From contig NZ_CP157969.1 in NCBI RefSeq assembly GCF_040215725.1, positions 806,001 through 870,000 of the forward strand: 64,000 bases of DNA. The letters run 5' to 3'. The first letter of the stretch is position 1. Every line of letters starts with the position of its first letter. Origin of the DNA: Rhizobium sp. ZPR4. Lineage in GTDB: Bacteria > Pseudomonadota > Alphaproteobacteria > Rhizobiales > Rhizobiaceae. Positions 20,020 to 27,869 of the stretch are shown here, piece by piece. A program made the translations under genes and the position numbers. The notes under the pieces are model-generated. The model saw nothing but the letters and a program-made list of their open reading frames with translations. It was not told the DNA's origin and ran no database searches.

Positions 20020-20060
20020 CCGGCCCGTTTTTGACGATGCCCTCAGGGCTGACGGGCCGG
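20020..20060 (+). terminator. Stem-loop downstream of the monooxygenase gene
   Basis: Arms CCGGCCCGT (20020-20028) and ACGGGCCGG (20052-20060) enclose a second small hairpin (GCCC TCA GGGC). It lies 40 bases after the stop codon. A U-rich tail is missing, so it is a terminator candidate only. Confidence 0.5.
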
Positions 20061-20169
20061 ATTGATCCGAGAGATATTCCGCGCAGTCGGCTATTTAAAG
20101 TAGCAGCAGATTAACGCTCTGTTCACCTTAAGATTACTAAGGTTTCCTGATGAAAAGGAAGGAAGCCCA

Positions 20170-20472
20170 ATGAAAAAGATCTTTGTTCTCGCCATGGCTG
20201 CGGTAACGCTGGCAGCGCCCCTTGCCAACGCGCAGGAATGGCCCCGTCATCATCGCGATCGTCCCGACGAAGTTCATCGCAAGATGCCGCCGCGGGGACC
20301 GGGACGTCCTGGATGGGGACCATATCGGGGTAAGGACCGTTCGGGTTACTATCACGGCTACAGAGGTTACCACGATCGCCGCCCGGGCTATCGCCGTCAC
20401 AGCGATGGTCTTTGGTATCCTGCCGCAGCCTTCGCACTCGGTGCCATTATCGGCGGCGCTTTGAACAACTAG
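20170..20472 (+). CDS. Small secreted Arg/Gly/Tyr-rich protein, BA14K-like
   Basis: A 100-residue protein with a clear signal peptide ([21 protein letters not shown], cleavage near 21). The mature part is basic and rich in H, R, G, Y and P ([20 protein letters not shown]), and it ends in [17 protein letters not shown], the short hydrophobic tail seen in BA14K-like proteins of rhizobia and brucellae. AAGGAAGGA precedes the ATG. It probably sits in the periplasm or is anchored to the membrane by its tail. The function is unknown; BA14K was described as an immunoreactive, lectin-like protein. Confidence 0.8.
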   Translation: MKKIFVLAMAAVTLAAPLANAQEWPRHHRDRPDEVHRKMPPRGPGRPGWGPYRGKDRSGYYHGYRGYHDRRPGYRRHSDGLWYPAAAFALGAIIGGALNN

Positions 20473-20474
20473 AG

Positions 20475-20554
20475 TTCTTCCGCTTTTCTAAGAATTGCGT
20501 GAAAACAAAGAGATAGAGCGGTTCAGAGATTCCGTGAAGAGCTGAACCGCTCTA
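20475..20554. repeat. Dispersed palindromic intergenic repeat (RIME-like), copy 2
   Basis: The palindrome TAGAGCGGTTCAG (20514-20526) and CTGAACCGCTCTA (20542-20554) is preceded by GAATTGCG and AACAAAGAGATAGAG, the reverse complement of the tail of the repeat at 8786-8889. Stem bases differ between copies but remain paired (compensatory changes), which suggests selection on structure. It sits between two convergent genes and could serve both as a terminator. Confidence 0.75.
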
Positions 20555-20567
20555 GAAAAGGCCGCTT

Positions 20568-21149
20568 TTAAAACCGCTCCATCTCGCGGCCGACCTTTGC
20601 CAGAAATTCCTTACGGGACACGTCAGTTGAGCGGTTCATGTCGTAATGGGCGAGGAAGACGACCGGCGCGAAAGGCTTGATCTGGGCGCGGAGCACGCGC
20701 TTGACGATCTTCTTCGGCGGATTGCCGGCGACGAAGGCGCGAAATGGATCGGCGCCATAGGTCAGGACCGCACCAAGCTTGCGGATATGTTGCAGCTTGG
20801 AGCGTACCTTGCCATTTACGAGTTCGAAGGAAACGCCTGGAAGCCAGACCCGATCGAAATAGCCCTTGAGGATCGCTGGGAAGCCGAAGTTCCAGACCGG
20901 AGTGACGATCACGAGGGCTTCGGTACGCTCCAGCCGTTCGACGTAGGATTTCAGCGCATCGGTGTTTTCGGGATAGTCATGGTAGATGAGCCGATCATGG
21001 CGTGACAGGACGGGGTCAAAGCCTTCGGCATAGAGGTTGCAGTCATCGACATTGTGGCCGGCTTGCTTCAGACTTTCGATTGTTTGCCGATGCAGCGCGC
21101 CGCCATAGCTTTCCTCGACTGGATGGGAATGAAGGACGAGAACCTTCAT
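20568..21149 (-). CDS. NAD(P)H:quinone oxidoreductase-like flavodoxin-fold protein
   Basis: A 193-residue flavodoxin-fold protein of the NQO/MdaB/KefF group: MKVLVLHSHPVEESYGGALH is the FMN/FAD phosphate loop and EALVIVTPVWNFGFPAILKGYFDRVWLPG (shortened here to its TPVWNFGFPA core) is the conserved flavin-ring segment near 80-90. It would reduce quinones or similar two-electron acceptors with NAD(P)H. Its start overlaps the stop of the FAD-linked oxidase gene by four bases (ATGA), so it is the last gene of the NMT1-type transporter operon. It may supply or accept electrons for that oxidase. Confidence 0.85.
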   Translation of the reverse strand: MKVLVLHSHPVEESYGGALHRQTIESLKQAGHNVDDCNLYAEGFDPVLSRHDRLIYHDYPENTDALKSYVERLERTEALVIVTPVWNFGFPAILKGYFDRVWLPGVSFELVNGKVRSKLQHIRKLGAVLTYGADPFRAFVAGNPPKKIVKRVLRAQIKPFAPVVFLAHYDMNRSTDVSRKEFLAKVGREMERF

Positions 21150-22555
21150 GAAGCCTCCATCAGATCAGCAAGGCCGGGGAAGAGATAATTTTTACCCGAT
21201 TTGAAGTCGAAATTCGGATCGTCCCACGCAATCATCTTGCCGGGATTGAGCAGCCCCTTCGGATCTGTCTCCTTCTTGAAGGCGAGCTGGACGGCATCCG
21301 TCTGCTTCATGCCACCTTCCTCCAGCGTATAGCGGTGCGGGTTGAAAATCGGGCAGCCGTGGTCCTGGTGAATCTTGATGATCTCCTCGAGCCGCGCCTC
21401 CGATGTATAGCGCACCAGCGGCAGGCCGGCGCATTGGATCTGCCCGTCGAACTTGATGAATTCGAGATGGCCGGGTACCTCGTCGCCGAAGATTTCTACC
21501 ATCTTCTGGACCTTGGCGACATGATCCGGTCCTGGATACTGCACCTGCAGATAGGTGATCGACGGATCGACCTTGAGGGCGCGCAGCGTCGTGTGGTTCC
21601 AGGCGAGTTCGTACGCATGAGGGATGCCCTTCATGCTTTCCACCTTGTCGGAGCGGAAGGTGATCTCGCCTTTCTGCTGCCGGGTGAAGGCGATGAAGGG
21701 GTCCATCGCATGCGGTGCGATCATCAGCGCGACGATCGATTGCCCCTGGCGGATATAGGGCTTGTGGCGGGCAAAATAGTCTTGCGGAATGGGGGCGGCG
21801 ATCGGGGCGATCTCCTTGACCAGAATGCCGTTGCATTTGGCGAGCGCATCGGAAAAGCGCACGGCATCCATGAAATCGTCGTATCCGACCAGCACGTCGA
21901 CCCAGTCATAGGCCGGCGCCAGCGGCATTTCGATCTCGGTGATGATGCCGTTGGTGCCGTAGGCGTGGCTGACCTTGGTCAGATCCCAGCCGGTGAGATC
22001 GAGAACGCGCGGTTCGGCTTCCATCGTCACGACGCGTAGCCGCAATATATTGCCGAGATCGCGCAGGCCGCCCCAGGTAATCGAGCCGACACCACCCGAA
22101 CCGCCGGCAATGAAGCCGCCGATCGTTGCCGTCTGCGCCGTCGAGGGATGAAAGCGCAGTTCCTGGCCGGAATGGGCCTTGGTCTGGCGGTCGAGTTCGG
22201 CAATGACGATGCCGGGCTCGCAGATGACGCGGCCGGGATGGATCTCCTTGATCTTGTTCATCGCGGCGAGGTTAAGCACGATGCCGCCGGAAAGCGGCAT
22301 CGCCTGGCCGTAATTGCCGGTGCCGGCGCCGCGCGGGGTGACGGGCACGTCATGCGCGTAGGCGACCTTCAGCGTGCGGATCACCTCCTCTTCGGTCTTC
22401 GGGGTGACCACGAGATCGGCGGTGACATTGTCGAGCTGGGCTTTCAGGATCGGCGAATACCAATAGAAGTCGCGGCTCTTCTGGCGCACGAGCGCCGGAT
22501 TGTCTTCGACGGCGATACCTTCGAGTTCTTTCTTGATGTGCTGATAATCCGGCAT
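21146..22555 (-). CDS. FAD-linked oxidase (GlcD/VAO type)
   Basis: A 469-residue flavoprotein with a PCMH-type FAD-binding domain: VTPRGAGTGNYGQAMPLSGG near 88-107 is the FAD pyrophosphate loop, with ATIGGFIAGGSGGVGSITWG near 150. The C-terminal part ends FNPHRYTLEEGG and PKGLLNPGKMIAW, typical of GlcD/D-lactate-dehydrogenase-type oxidases. It probably oxidises a hydroxy acid or a ring carbon of the degraded compound. The ATG at 22555 follows the upstream stop by one base and has GGGAG in front. The longer frame to 22585 overlaps that gene and is rejected. Confidence 0.88.
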   Translation of the reverse strand: MPDYQHIKKELEGIAVEDNPALVRQKSRDFYWYSPILKAQLDNVTADLVVTPKTEEEVIRTLKVAYAHDVPVTPRGAGTGNYGQAMPLSGGIVLNLAAMNKIKEIHPGRVICEPGIVIAELDRQTKAHSGQELRFHPSTAQTATIGGFIAGGSGGVGSITWGGLRDLGNILRLRVVTMEAEPRVLDLTGWDLTKVSHAYGTNGIITEIEMPLAPAYDWVDVLVGYDDFMDAVRFSDALAKCNGILVKEIAPIAAPIPQDYFARHKPYIRQGQSIVALMIAPHAMDPFIAFTRQQKGEITFRSDKVESMKGIPHAYELAWNHTTLRALKVDPSITYLQVQYPGPDHVAKVQKMVEIFGDEVPGHLEFIKFDGQIQCAGLPLVRYTSEARLEEIIKIHQDHGCPIFNPHRYTLEEGGMKQTDAVQLAFKKETDPKGLLNPGKMIAWDDPNFDFKSGKNYLFPGLADLMEAS

Positions 22556-22556
22556 G

Positions 22557-23870
22557 TCAGGCTCCCATGACGCTGTCGAGTTCACGATAATCCGGCAGGC
22601 TGCGGTCGATCACCTTGCCCTTGCGAAGGACGACGCGGTCAGACTGTGGACGGGAAAGGAATTCGCTCCAGCGCCGGGCGCTGAAAAGCACGAGATCGGC
22701 CGGGCTGCCGACGGCGATATGCCCGATATCCGGGCGGCCAACTATCTCTGCGGGCGAGGTGGTAATGACCCTTGCGGCCGTATCCAGCGGATGGTCGAGA
22801 TGCAGGATGCGCACGCTTTCCCGGAAGACTTCGACCGGATCGAGATCGCCATAGGCATAGAAGGGGTCACGGGTATTGTCGGAGGCAACCGCGGTTGGCA
22901 CGCCGGCCTTGGCAAGCTCGTGCAAAAGCGTGACACCTCGCCAGCGTGGCGTGCGGCCCGCGTGGCGGTCCTGCAGATACATGTTGCACATCGGCAGCGA
23001 GACGATGGAAATCCCGGCCCTTGCGACGAGATCGATGGTCGCGCGGGCGACATCCTCGTCCTGCCGGGCAAGCGAGCAGCAATGGCCGGCGGTCACCTTG
23101 CCGGTGAAGCCGTTGCGAAGCACGGCTTCGGCGAGTGCTTTCAGCGTCAGCACCTGCTTGTCTTCGGTTTCGTCGACATGGAGATCGACGTCGAGGCCAT
23201 TGTCGGCGGCAGCGCGCAACAACTTGTCGAGCTGAGCGTCGATATCCGGGTTCATCTGCGTGACACCGCCCATCAAGCCGCCGGCATCGCGCACGACGCC
23301 GAGCAGGTCGGCGAAAAAGGCATCGTCGACCATGCTGTCGAGCGGGAAAAGCGCGACGGCCTGCAGTGCGATCTTGTCCTTCCAGGCCTCGCGAACAGAA
23401 GTGAAAACCTCGAAGGAAATGCGATGCTGCGGCGCCAGCGAATCCAGATGGGTGCGGATCAAGCCGGTGCCATGGGCGTAAGCCGAGCGCAGCGAGAATT
23501 CCATGCGCTTGCGCACATCCTCGGCTGACCAGTTGGCCTCGCGATCGGCGCGCACTGCATCGAGTGCGCCCATGAAGCTGCCATCCGGGTTGGGTCGCCG
23601 CTCCCAAATGTGCCCCTTGTCGAGATGGGTGTGCATGTCGGCAAACGTCGGCCAGACCATGCCGTCCCGCATATCGACCTTGGCATATTCGACCGGTGCT
23701 GCGCCAGGCGCGAGAATGTCGCTGACGAGGCCATCGGCGACGACGATGTCGGCCTTGACGAGCCCCTCGCTGGCGGGCGCCTGAAATCCGGCGAGGGTCA
23801 CGGCCGGGATGGTGGCATTGCTCAGCACGAAGCGGGCGGCATTCGGCGGCGACATGAAGGCGTGGGACAT
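22557..23870 (-). CDS. Cytosine-deaminase-like amidohydrolase
   Basis: A 437-residue amidohydrolase of the cytosine/isoguanine/creatinine deaminase group. Metal ligands are visible in PTFADMHTHLDKGH near 74-87, LDVDLHVDETEDK near 219 (histidine plus glutamate), TAGHCCSLA near 250 and ASDNTRDPFYAYG near 311; the SDNXXDPF motif is characteristic of this group. It would hydrolyse a C-N bond in a nitrogen heterocycle. It starts at ATG 23870, overlapping the permease stop by four bases. The exact ring (cytosine, hydroxypyrimidine, creatinine, lactam) cannot be told from sequence. Confidence 0.88.
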   Translation of the reverse strand: MSHAFMSPPNAARFVLSNATIPAVTLAGFQAPASEGLVKADIVVADGLVSDILAPGAAPVEYAKVDMRDGMVWPTFADMHTHLDKGHIWERRPNPDGSFMGALDAVRADREANWSAEDVRKRMEFSLRSAYAHGTGLIRTHLDSLAPQHRISFEVFTSVREAWKDKIALQAVALFPLDSMVDDAFFADLLGVVRDAGGLMGGVTQMNPDIDAQLDKLLRAAADNGLDVDLHVDETEDKQVLTLKALAEAVLRNGFTGKVTAGHCCSLARQDEDVARATIDLVARAGISIVSLPMCNMYLQDRHAGRTPRWRGVTLLHELAKAGVPTAVASDNTRDPFYAYGDLDPVEVFRESVRILHLDHPLDTAARVITTSPAEIVGRPDIGHIAVGSPADLVLFSARRWSEFLSRPQSDRVVLRKGKVIDRSLPDYRELDSVMGA

Positions 23871-24730
23871 CAATTTTCCCGCTTGAGGCTGCTCTCATGC
23901 CAGCGATGCAGGCTCAGCCATGAGATGAAGGAGGTGAAGGCGAAGATGGCGACGCCGAGCGCCGAGAGCAGAAGCAGGGCTGCGAAGAGCCGCGGCATGT
24001 TCTGGCGGTATTGTGCTTCCAAAAGGCGGAACGCCAGACCTGAATTCGGACCGCCGGAGCCGGCCGCGAATTCGGCGACGACCGAGGCGATCAGCGACAG
24101 GCCACCGCCGATCCGAAGCCCTGTCATGAAATAAGGCTGGGCGGCCGGCAGCTTCAGATGCAGCAAGGCCTGCCAGCGCGAGGCGCCATAGAGATCGAAG
24201 AGATTAAGGAGATTGTGATCGACGCTTTTCAGGCCCTGCACCATGTTGGACAGGATCGGAAAGAAGGCGACGAGGAAGCCGCAGATTAAGAGCGCCGCTT
24301 CGCGCGTCGGCGCGTATATCAGGATCAGCGGCGCGATCGCGACGATTGGCGTTACCTGAAGGATGACGGCCAGCGGATAGAAGGCAAGCTCGATCCAGCG
24401 GGACTGCACGAGGAAGATCGCAAAGCCGACGCCGCCGATCAGCGCCAGGATCAGCGATATGAATGTGATTTCCGTCGTCACCCACAGAGCAGGCCACAGG
24501 ATGCTCCAGTCGGAAACGAGTGCCTTGGCGACGGCAATCGGGCTCGGCAGGATATATTGCGGAATGCTGGCGCCGACGACCAGAAGCTGCCAGAGGATGA
24601 GAAGCACGAGAACGGTCAGGATCGGCACGAAGATGCCGAGGACACGCTCGAAATTGCGCTGCCTAGCGGCAGCGGGCACATCGACCGGTTCAATAGACAG
24701 AGTGGCGGGCAGGCTGGTGCTGTCGCTCAT
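23870..24730 (-). CDS. ABC permease for small cations/heterocycles (SsuC/ThiX type)
   Basis: A 286-residue inner-membrane permease of the TauC/SsuC/ThiX family, with about six hydrophobic segments and an EAA-type loop (LFDLYGASRWQALLHLKLPAAQPYFMTGL). The ATG at 24730 overlaps the ATPase stop codon (ATGA); the longer frame to 24787 lies inside the ATPase gene. It forms the channel for the NMT1-type binding protein. Such systems import thiamine precursors, sulfonates, riboflavin-like compounds or pyrimidines. Confidence 0.9.
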   Translation of the reverse strand: MSDSTSLPATLSIEPVDVPAAARQRNFERVLGIFVPILTVLVLLILWQLLVVGASIPQYILPSPIAVAKALVSDWSILWPALWVTTEITFISLILALIGGVGFAIFLVQSRWIELAFYPLAVILQVTPIVAIAPLILIYAPTREAALLICGFLVAFFPILSNMVQGLKSVDHNLLNLFDLYGASRWQALLHLKLPAAQPYFMTGLRIGGGLSLIASVVAEFAAGSGGPNSGLAFRLLEAQYRQNMPRLFAALLLLSALGVAIFAFTSFISWLSLHRWHESSLKREN

Positions 24731-25554
24731 CAATGGGCCTCCGGCCAGCCGATGGCCTCGATCAGGGAGAGGGACACTTTTTCGCACACCTGCCGGTATT
24801 CTTCGGATGAGCGGTAAAGGGGATCACGCTCGCCGCTGGTTTCCAATGGAAAGTCGGTATGGACGCGGCCTGGCCGCGCCTTCATGACGACGATACGATT
24901 GGAGAGATAGGCGGATTCATAGACGGAATGGGTGACGAAGATGACGGTGATCCCCGTTGTCTGCCAGAGGCGCAAAACGTCGTCGTTCAGCTTCTGGCGC
25001 GTGATTTCGTCGAGTGCGGCAAAGGGTTCGTCCATCAAAAGCAGTTTCGGCTTCGTTACCAGGGCGCGGGCGATCGAAACCCGCATCTTCATGCCGCCGG
25101 ACAATTCGCGCGGATAGGCCACGGCAAAGTCCTGCAGACCGACCGTGGCCAATGTATCCATGATCTGTTCGTGTGCCGCCGCCTTCGATACGCCCAACAG
25201 TTTCAACGGCAGATGAACGTTGCCGAAGACGGTCTTCCAGGGCAGCAATGTCGGCTCCTGGAAGACGAAGCTGATGTCGCCCTCCGGCAGGCCCTTGGCG
25301 TTGATGCGTGAACTCGGCCAGTCGATCCGGCCACCCGAGGCGCCGCCAAGGCCTGCGATGATGCGCAAGGCCGTCGATTTGCCGCAACCGGAAGGGCCGA
25401 GCAGGCTGATGAACTCGCCGCTTTCCACATTGAGCGACATGCCCGATAGCGCCAGCGTGCCGTTGGAGAAGATCTTGGAGACCTGCTCCATGACGACAAG
25501 CGGTCGCTTGCGCTTTTCCGTTCGATCCGTTGCAATGGTTTCCGATAGTGTCAT
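24730..25554 (-). CDS. ABC ATPase (SsuB/TauB type)
   Basis: A 274-residue nucleotide-binding subunit with Walker A LLGPSGCGKSTALR near 53-66, Q-loop FVFQEPTLLPWK, signature RELSGGMKMRVSIARAL and Walker B LLLMDEPFAALDE, followed by the switch histidine in FVTHSVYE. It energises the permease encoded next in the operon. The gene is separated from the binding-protein gene by a long palindromic repeat, and overlaps the permease start by a base or two. Confidence 0.93.
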   Translation of the reverse strand: MTLSETIATDRTEKRKRPLVVMEQVSKIFSNGTLALSGMSLNVESGEFISLLGPSGCGKSTALRIIAGLGGASGGRIDWPSSRINAKGLPEGDISFVFQEPTLLPWKTVFGNVHLPLKLLGVSKAAAHEQIMDTLATVGLQDFAVAYPRELSGGMKMRVSIARALVTKPKLLLMDEPFAALDEITRQKLNDDVLRLWQTTGITVIFVTHSVYESAYLSNRIVVMKARPGRVHTDFPLETSGERDPLYRSSEEYRQVCEKVSLSLIEAIGWPEAH

Positions 25555-25573
25555 CGTTCGGCTCTTTGTTGAT

Positions 25574-25692
25574 CCACCCTCCCTTGAGGGGGAGGGTCGG
25601 AGCGAAGCTCCGGGGTGGGGTGATCCTCGTAATCTTCAGGTGTCACCCCCACCCGCCGCGTAGCGGCGACCTTCCCCCTCAAGGGGGAGGTG
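25574..25692. repeat. Large composite palindromic repeat between binding protein and ATPase genes
   Basis: Two related arms in inverted orientation, each containing the small hairpin CCTCCCTTGAGGGGGAGG or its near copy and a GGGTGGGG segment, cover about 120 bases. The left arm has GAGCGAAGCTC and the right arm GCCGCGTAGCGGC as internal hairpins. I recognise this CCTCCC...GGGAGG...GGGTGGGG type as a dispersed intergenic repeat of rhizobia and relatives. It occupies nearly the whole gap, so it may attenuate read-through or protect the binding-protein mRNA. Confidence 0.75.
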
Positions 25693-25699
25693 CAGGGAC

Positions 25700-26716
25700 T
25701 TACTTCTTCAGCGACATCCCGACGCCCTTGCAGACGAACTGCGTGTCGAAGGCCTTTTTGTAATCGATGTCGGCATCGAAAAGCTTGATCTGCACCATCT
25801 CGTCGAAGAACTTCTTGTAGTGCGCCTCGGTGATGCAGCCGATACCCTTGTCGAGGGCATCGCCGGATTCGATGATGCCATATTCCTTCATCTTGGCGAT
25901 GGAATAAGCGATCTGGCCATCCGTCATATCGGGATTGTCCTTCTTGATCAGCTCGTTGGCCGCCTTGTTGTCGCCGTAGAGGTAGTTGTACCAGCCCTCG
26001 ATCGAGGCGCTGACGAAGCGTTGCACGAGATCGGGGTTTTTGTCGACCAGTGCTTTCTGCGCGGTGATCATCGTCGAATAGGGCGAATAGCCGGCGTCGG
26101 CGATCAGGAAGACTTTCGGCTTCCAGCCGGCCTGCTTCTCGATCTCATAGGGCTCGGAGGTTACGTAGCCCTGCTGTGCGGACTGCTTGTCGGCGAGGAA
26201 GGGAGCCGGGCTGAAATTGTACGGCTTGAACTGTTCATCCTTGAAGCCCGGGAAGTTTGCCTTCATCCACTCGAAATAGGTGATGTAGCCATCCTTGCTG
26301 AGGAAGAGCGTCGGCAGCTTAGCGAGATCCTCGAATTTTTCCACGCCGGCATCCGGGTGGGCAATCAGCACCTGCGGATCTTTTTGGAAGATCGCCGCGA
26401 CATCGACGATCGGAATACCCTGCTTGACCGCATCGATCTCCTGCTGCGGTCCGCCCATGTAGAAGTCCAGCTTGCCGGAGACGAGCAGTGCCTGGTTGGC
26501 AGCGTTGGGGCCGCCCTGGACGATGGTGACATCAAGGCCGTATTTTTTGTAAGTGCCGTCGGCGATGGCCTGGTAGAAGCCGCCGTGCTCGGCCTGCGCA
26601 AGCCAGTTGGTGCCATAGGTGACTTTGTCGAGCGCATTTGCGGGCTCGGCCGCCATGATCGCGGCGGCCAGCCCCATGGCGGCGAAGAATGTTTTTGTTT
26701 TCAGAGCTTTATACAT
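25700..26716 (-). CDS. NMT1/THI5-type ABC substrate-binding protein
   Basis: A 338-residue periplasmic binding protein. A signal peptide (about 1-28, ending EPANA) is followed by KVTYGTNWLAQAEHGGFYQA, the NMT1/THI5 opening typical of ThiY-like proteins, with YMGGPQQEIDAVKQGIPIVDVAAIFQ (core VDVAAIFQKDP) near 97. The family binds pyrimidine-like ligands such as formylaminopyrimidine, and also riboflavin or sulfonates. It is the first gene of an operon with permease, ATPase, deaminase-like amidohydrolase and FAD oxidase, and it faces a LysR gene across a 172-base gap that carries a clear operator-like palindrome. Confidence 0.9.
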   Translation of the reverse strand: MYKALKTKTFFAAMGLAAAIMAAEPANALDKVTYGTNWLAQAEHGGFYQAIADGTYKKYGLDVTIVQGGPNAANQALLVSGKLDFYMGGPQQEIDAVKQGIPIVDVAAIFQKDPQVLIAHPDAGVEKFEDLAKLPTLFLSKDGYITYFEWMKANFPGFKDEQFKPYNFSPAPFLADKQSAQQGYVTSEPYEIEKQAGWKPKVFLIADAGYSPYSTMITAQKALVDKNPDLVQRFVSASIEGWYNYLYGDNKAANELIKKDNPDMTDGQIAYSIAKMKEYGIIESGDALDKGIGCITEAHYKKFFDEMVQIKLFDADIDYKKAFDTQFVCKGVGMSLKK

Positions 26717-26801
26717 GGCTGACTGTTCCCTTTATCTGCCATGGGACGTCGTTGTTGGCGCCCATTTCCTGCATTTGAGCGGTTGCCTTGCTCTTTGAAA
26801 A

Positions 26802-26827
26802 GCATCAAAATTCGTGCGCATTGATGC
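26802..26827. promoter_or_regulatory. LysR-type operator palindrome
   Basis: Perfect arms GCATCAA (26802-26808) and TTGATGC (26821-26827) with a 12-base spacer lie in the divergent gap between the NMT1-type operon and the LysR gene, 62 bases from the LysR start. The shape fits LysR recognition sites and makes co-regulation of both directions likely. Confidence 0.6.
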
Positions 26828-26839
26828 CTTTTCGGCATC
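26823..26839. promoter_or_regulatory. Short hairpin in the LysR leader
   Basis: GATGCC (26823-26828) pairs with GGCATC (26834-26839) around TTTTC. It shares bases with the right arm of the operator palindrome, so it may be part of a more complex binding region rather than an RNA element. Confidence 0.3.
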
Positions 26840-26888
26840 TGTTCCCGGGTCTGTGCCTAAATTGTGCGGCCTGGGCAAAAATTAAGCA

Positions 26889-27869
26889 ATGGGAACGCGC
26901 ATGCTGCACTCAAGACGGCTTCTCTACATCAACGAAATCGCCCGTTGCGGCTCGATCCGCAAGGCGGCGGCGCGGCTGAACGTGGCCTCATCGGCGATCA
27001 ATCGGCAGATCCTGGCACTGGAAGAGGAAATGGGCGCCCCGCTCTTCGAGCGCCTGCCGCGCGGCCTGCGGCTGACGGCGGCCGGGGAACTCTGCATCGA
27101 GCACATCCGCGAGGTATTGAAGAATTACGAGCGGCTTGAGGGTCGCATTCGCAGTCTCAAGATGCAGCAGGCCGGCAAGGTCAGGATGGTCGCGACGGTC
27201 GGCCTTACGGGCGGTCCCTTGCCTGAGATCATCGCGCGCTTTCTCTCCGAACATCCAAGGGTCTTCATCCAGCTGCGCAATGATGCCGGCTCGACGACGA
27301 TTGCGCCGGTGGTCTCGGGCGAGGTCGATATCGGGCTTGGTCTTAACATCCCGGCGACACCCGGCATCCGCTCGCTGGGCAATTTCGACATACCGATCGG
27401 CGTCGTGCTGCCGCCCGGTCACCCGTTGATCGGGCCGGGGCCGATCAACCTTGCCGACGTCGTCGAGGAGCGGCTGCTATTGGCGCAGCCCGGCACAAGC
27501 CTTAGAGATGTCATCAACCTGACGCTCGCCCGTCTTGCCGTCCAGGTCGAGCCGGTTCTGGAGAGCAATGCGTCGGAGATGCTGAAGCAGATGGTCAAAT
27601 GCGGGGCGGGGCTGACGCTGCTCAATCCGCTCGATGTCATTACCGAATGCCGGCGCGGCGAGCTGGTATTCCGGCCGATCGCCGAGCCGCATTCGCGGCC
27701 TCAGCCGATGAAGCTCTTCGCTCGCACCCGAGCACCGCTCGATGCCGCTACCAGCCTCTTCGTCGAATACCTGCTTGCGGAGTTGGCCGGGATAGTCGAG
27801 GAACTGCAGGCGAAGGGGCATATCATCCCGCCGTCCGAGCGCCGCCGCGCGGACGCCTATTTCGAATAG
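26889..27869 (+). CDS. LysR-family transcriptional regulator
   Basis: A 326-residue LysR protein with the helix-turn-helix INEIARCGSIRKAAARLNVA then SSAINRQILALEEEMGAPLF (about 14-54) and a substrate domain (VRMVATVGLTGGPLPEIIAR near 98). A start at 26901 is also possible; neither has a strong ribosome site. It is divergent from the NMT1-type transporter operon, and its 3' end overlaps the convergent creatininase-family gene by 13 bases. It most likely activates both flanking units in response to the imported heterocycle. Confidence 0.93.
   Translation: MGTRMLHSRRLLYINEIARCGSIRKAAARLNVASSAINRQILALEEEMGAPLFERLPRGLRLTAAGELCIEHIREVLKNYERLEGRIRSLKMQQAGKVRMVATVGLTGGPLPEIIARFLSEHPRVFIQLRNDAGSTTIAPVVSGEVDIGLGLNIPATPGIRSLGNFDIPIGVVLPPGHPLIGPGPINLADVVEERLLLAQPGTSLRDVINLTLARLAVQVEPVLESNASEMLKQMVKCGAGLTLLNPLDVITECRRGELVFRPIAEPHSRPQPMKLFARTRAPLDAATSLFVEYLLAELAGIVEELQAKGHIIPPSERRRADAYFE

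Noticed and set aside
25574..25692. Possible riboswitch upstream of the ABC ATPase
   Set aside because: A ThiXYZ-like importer made a TPP or FMN riboswitch worth looking for, but the sequence is a symmetric palindromic repeat without the conserved riboswitch cores.
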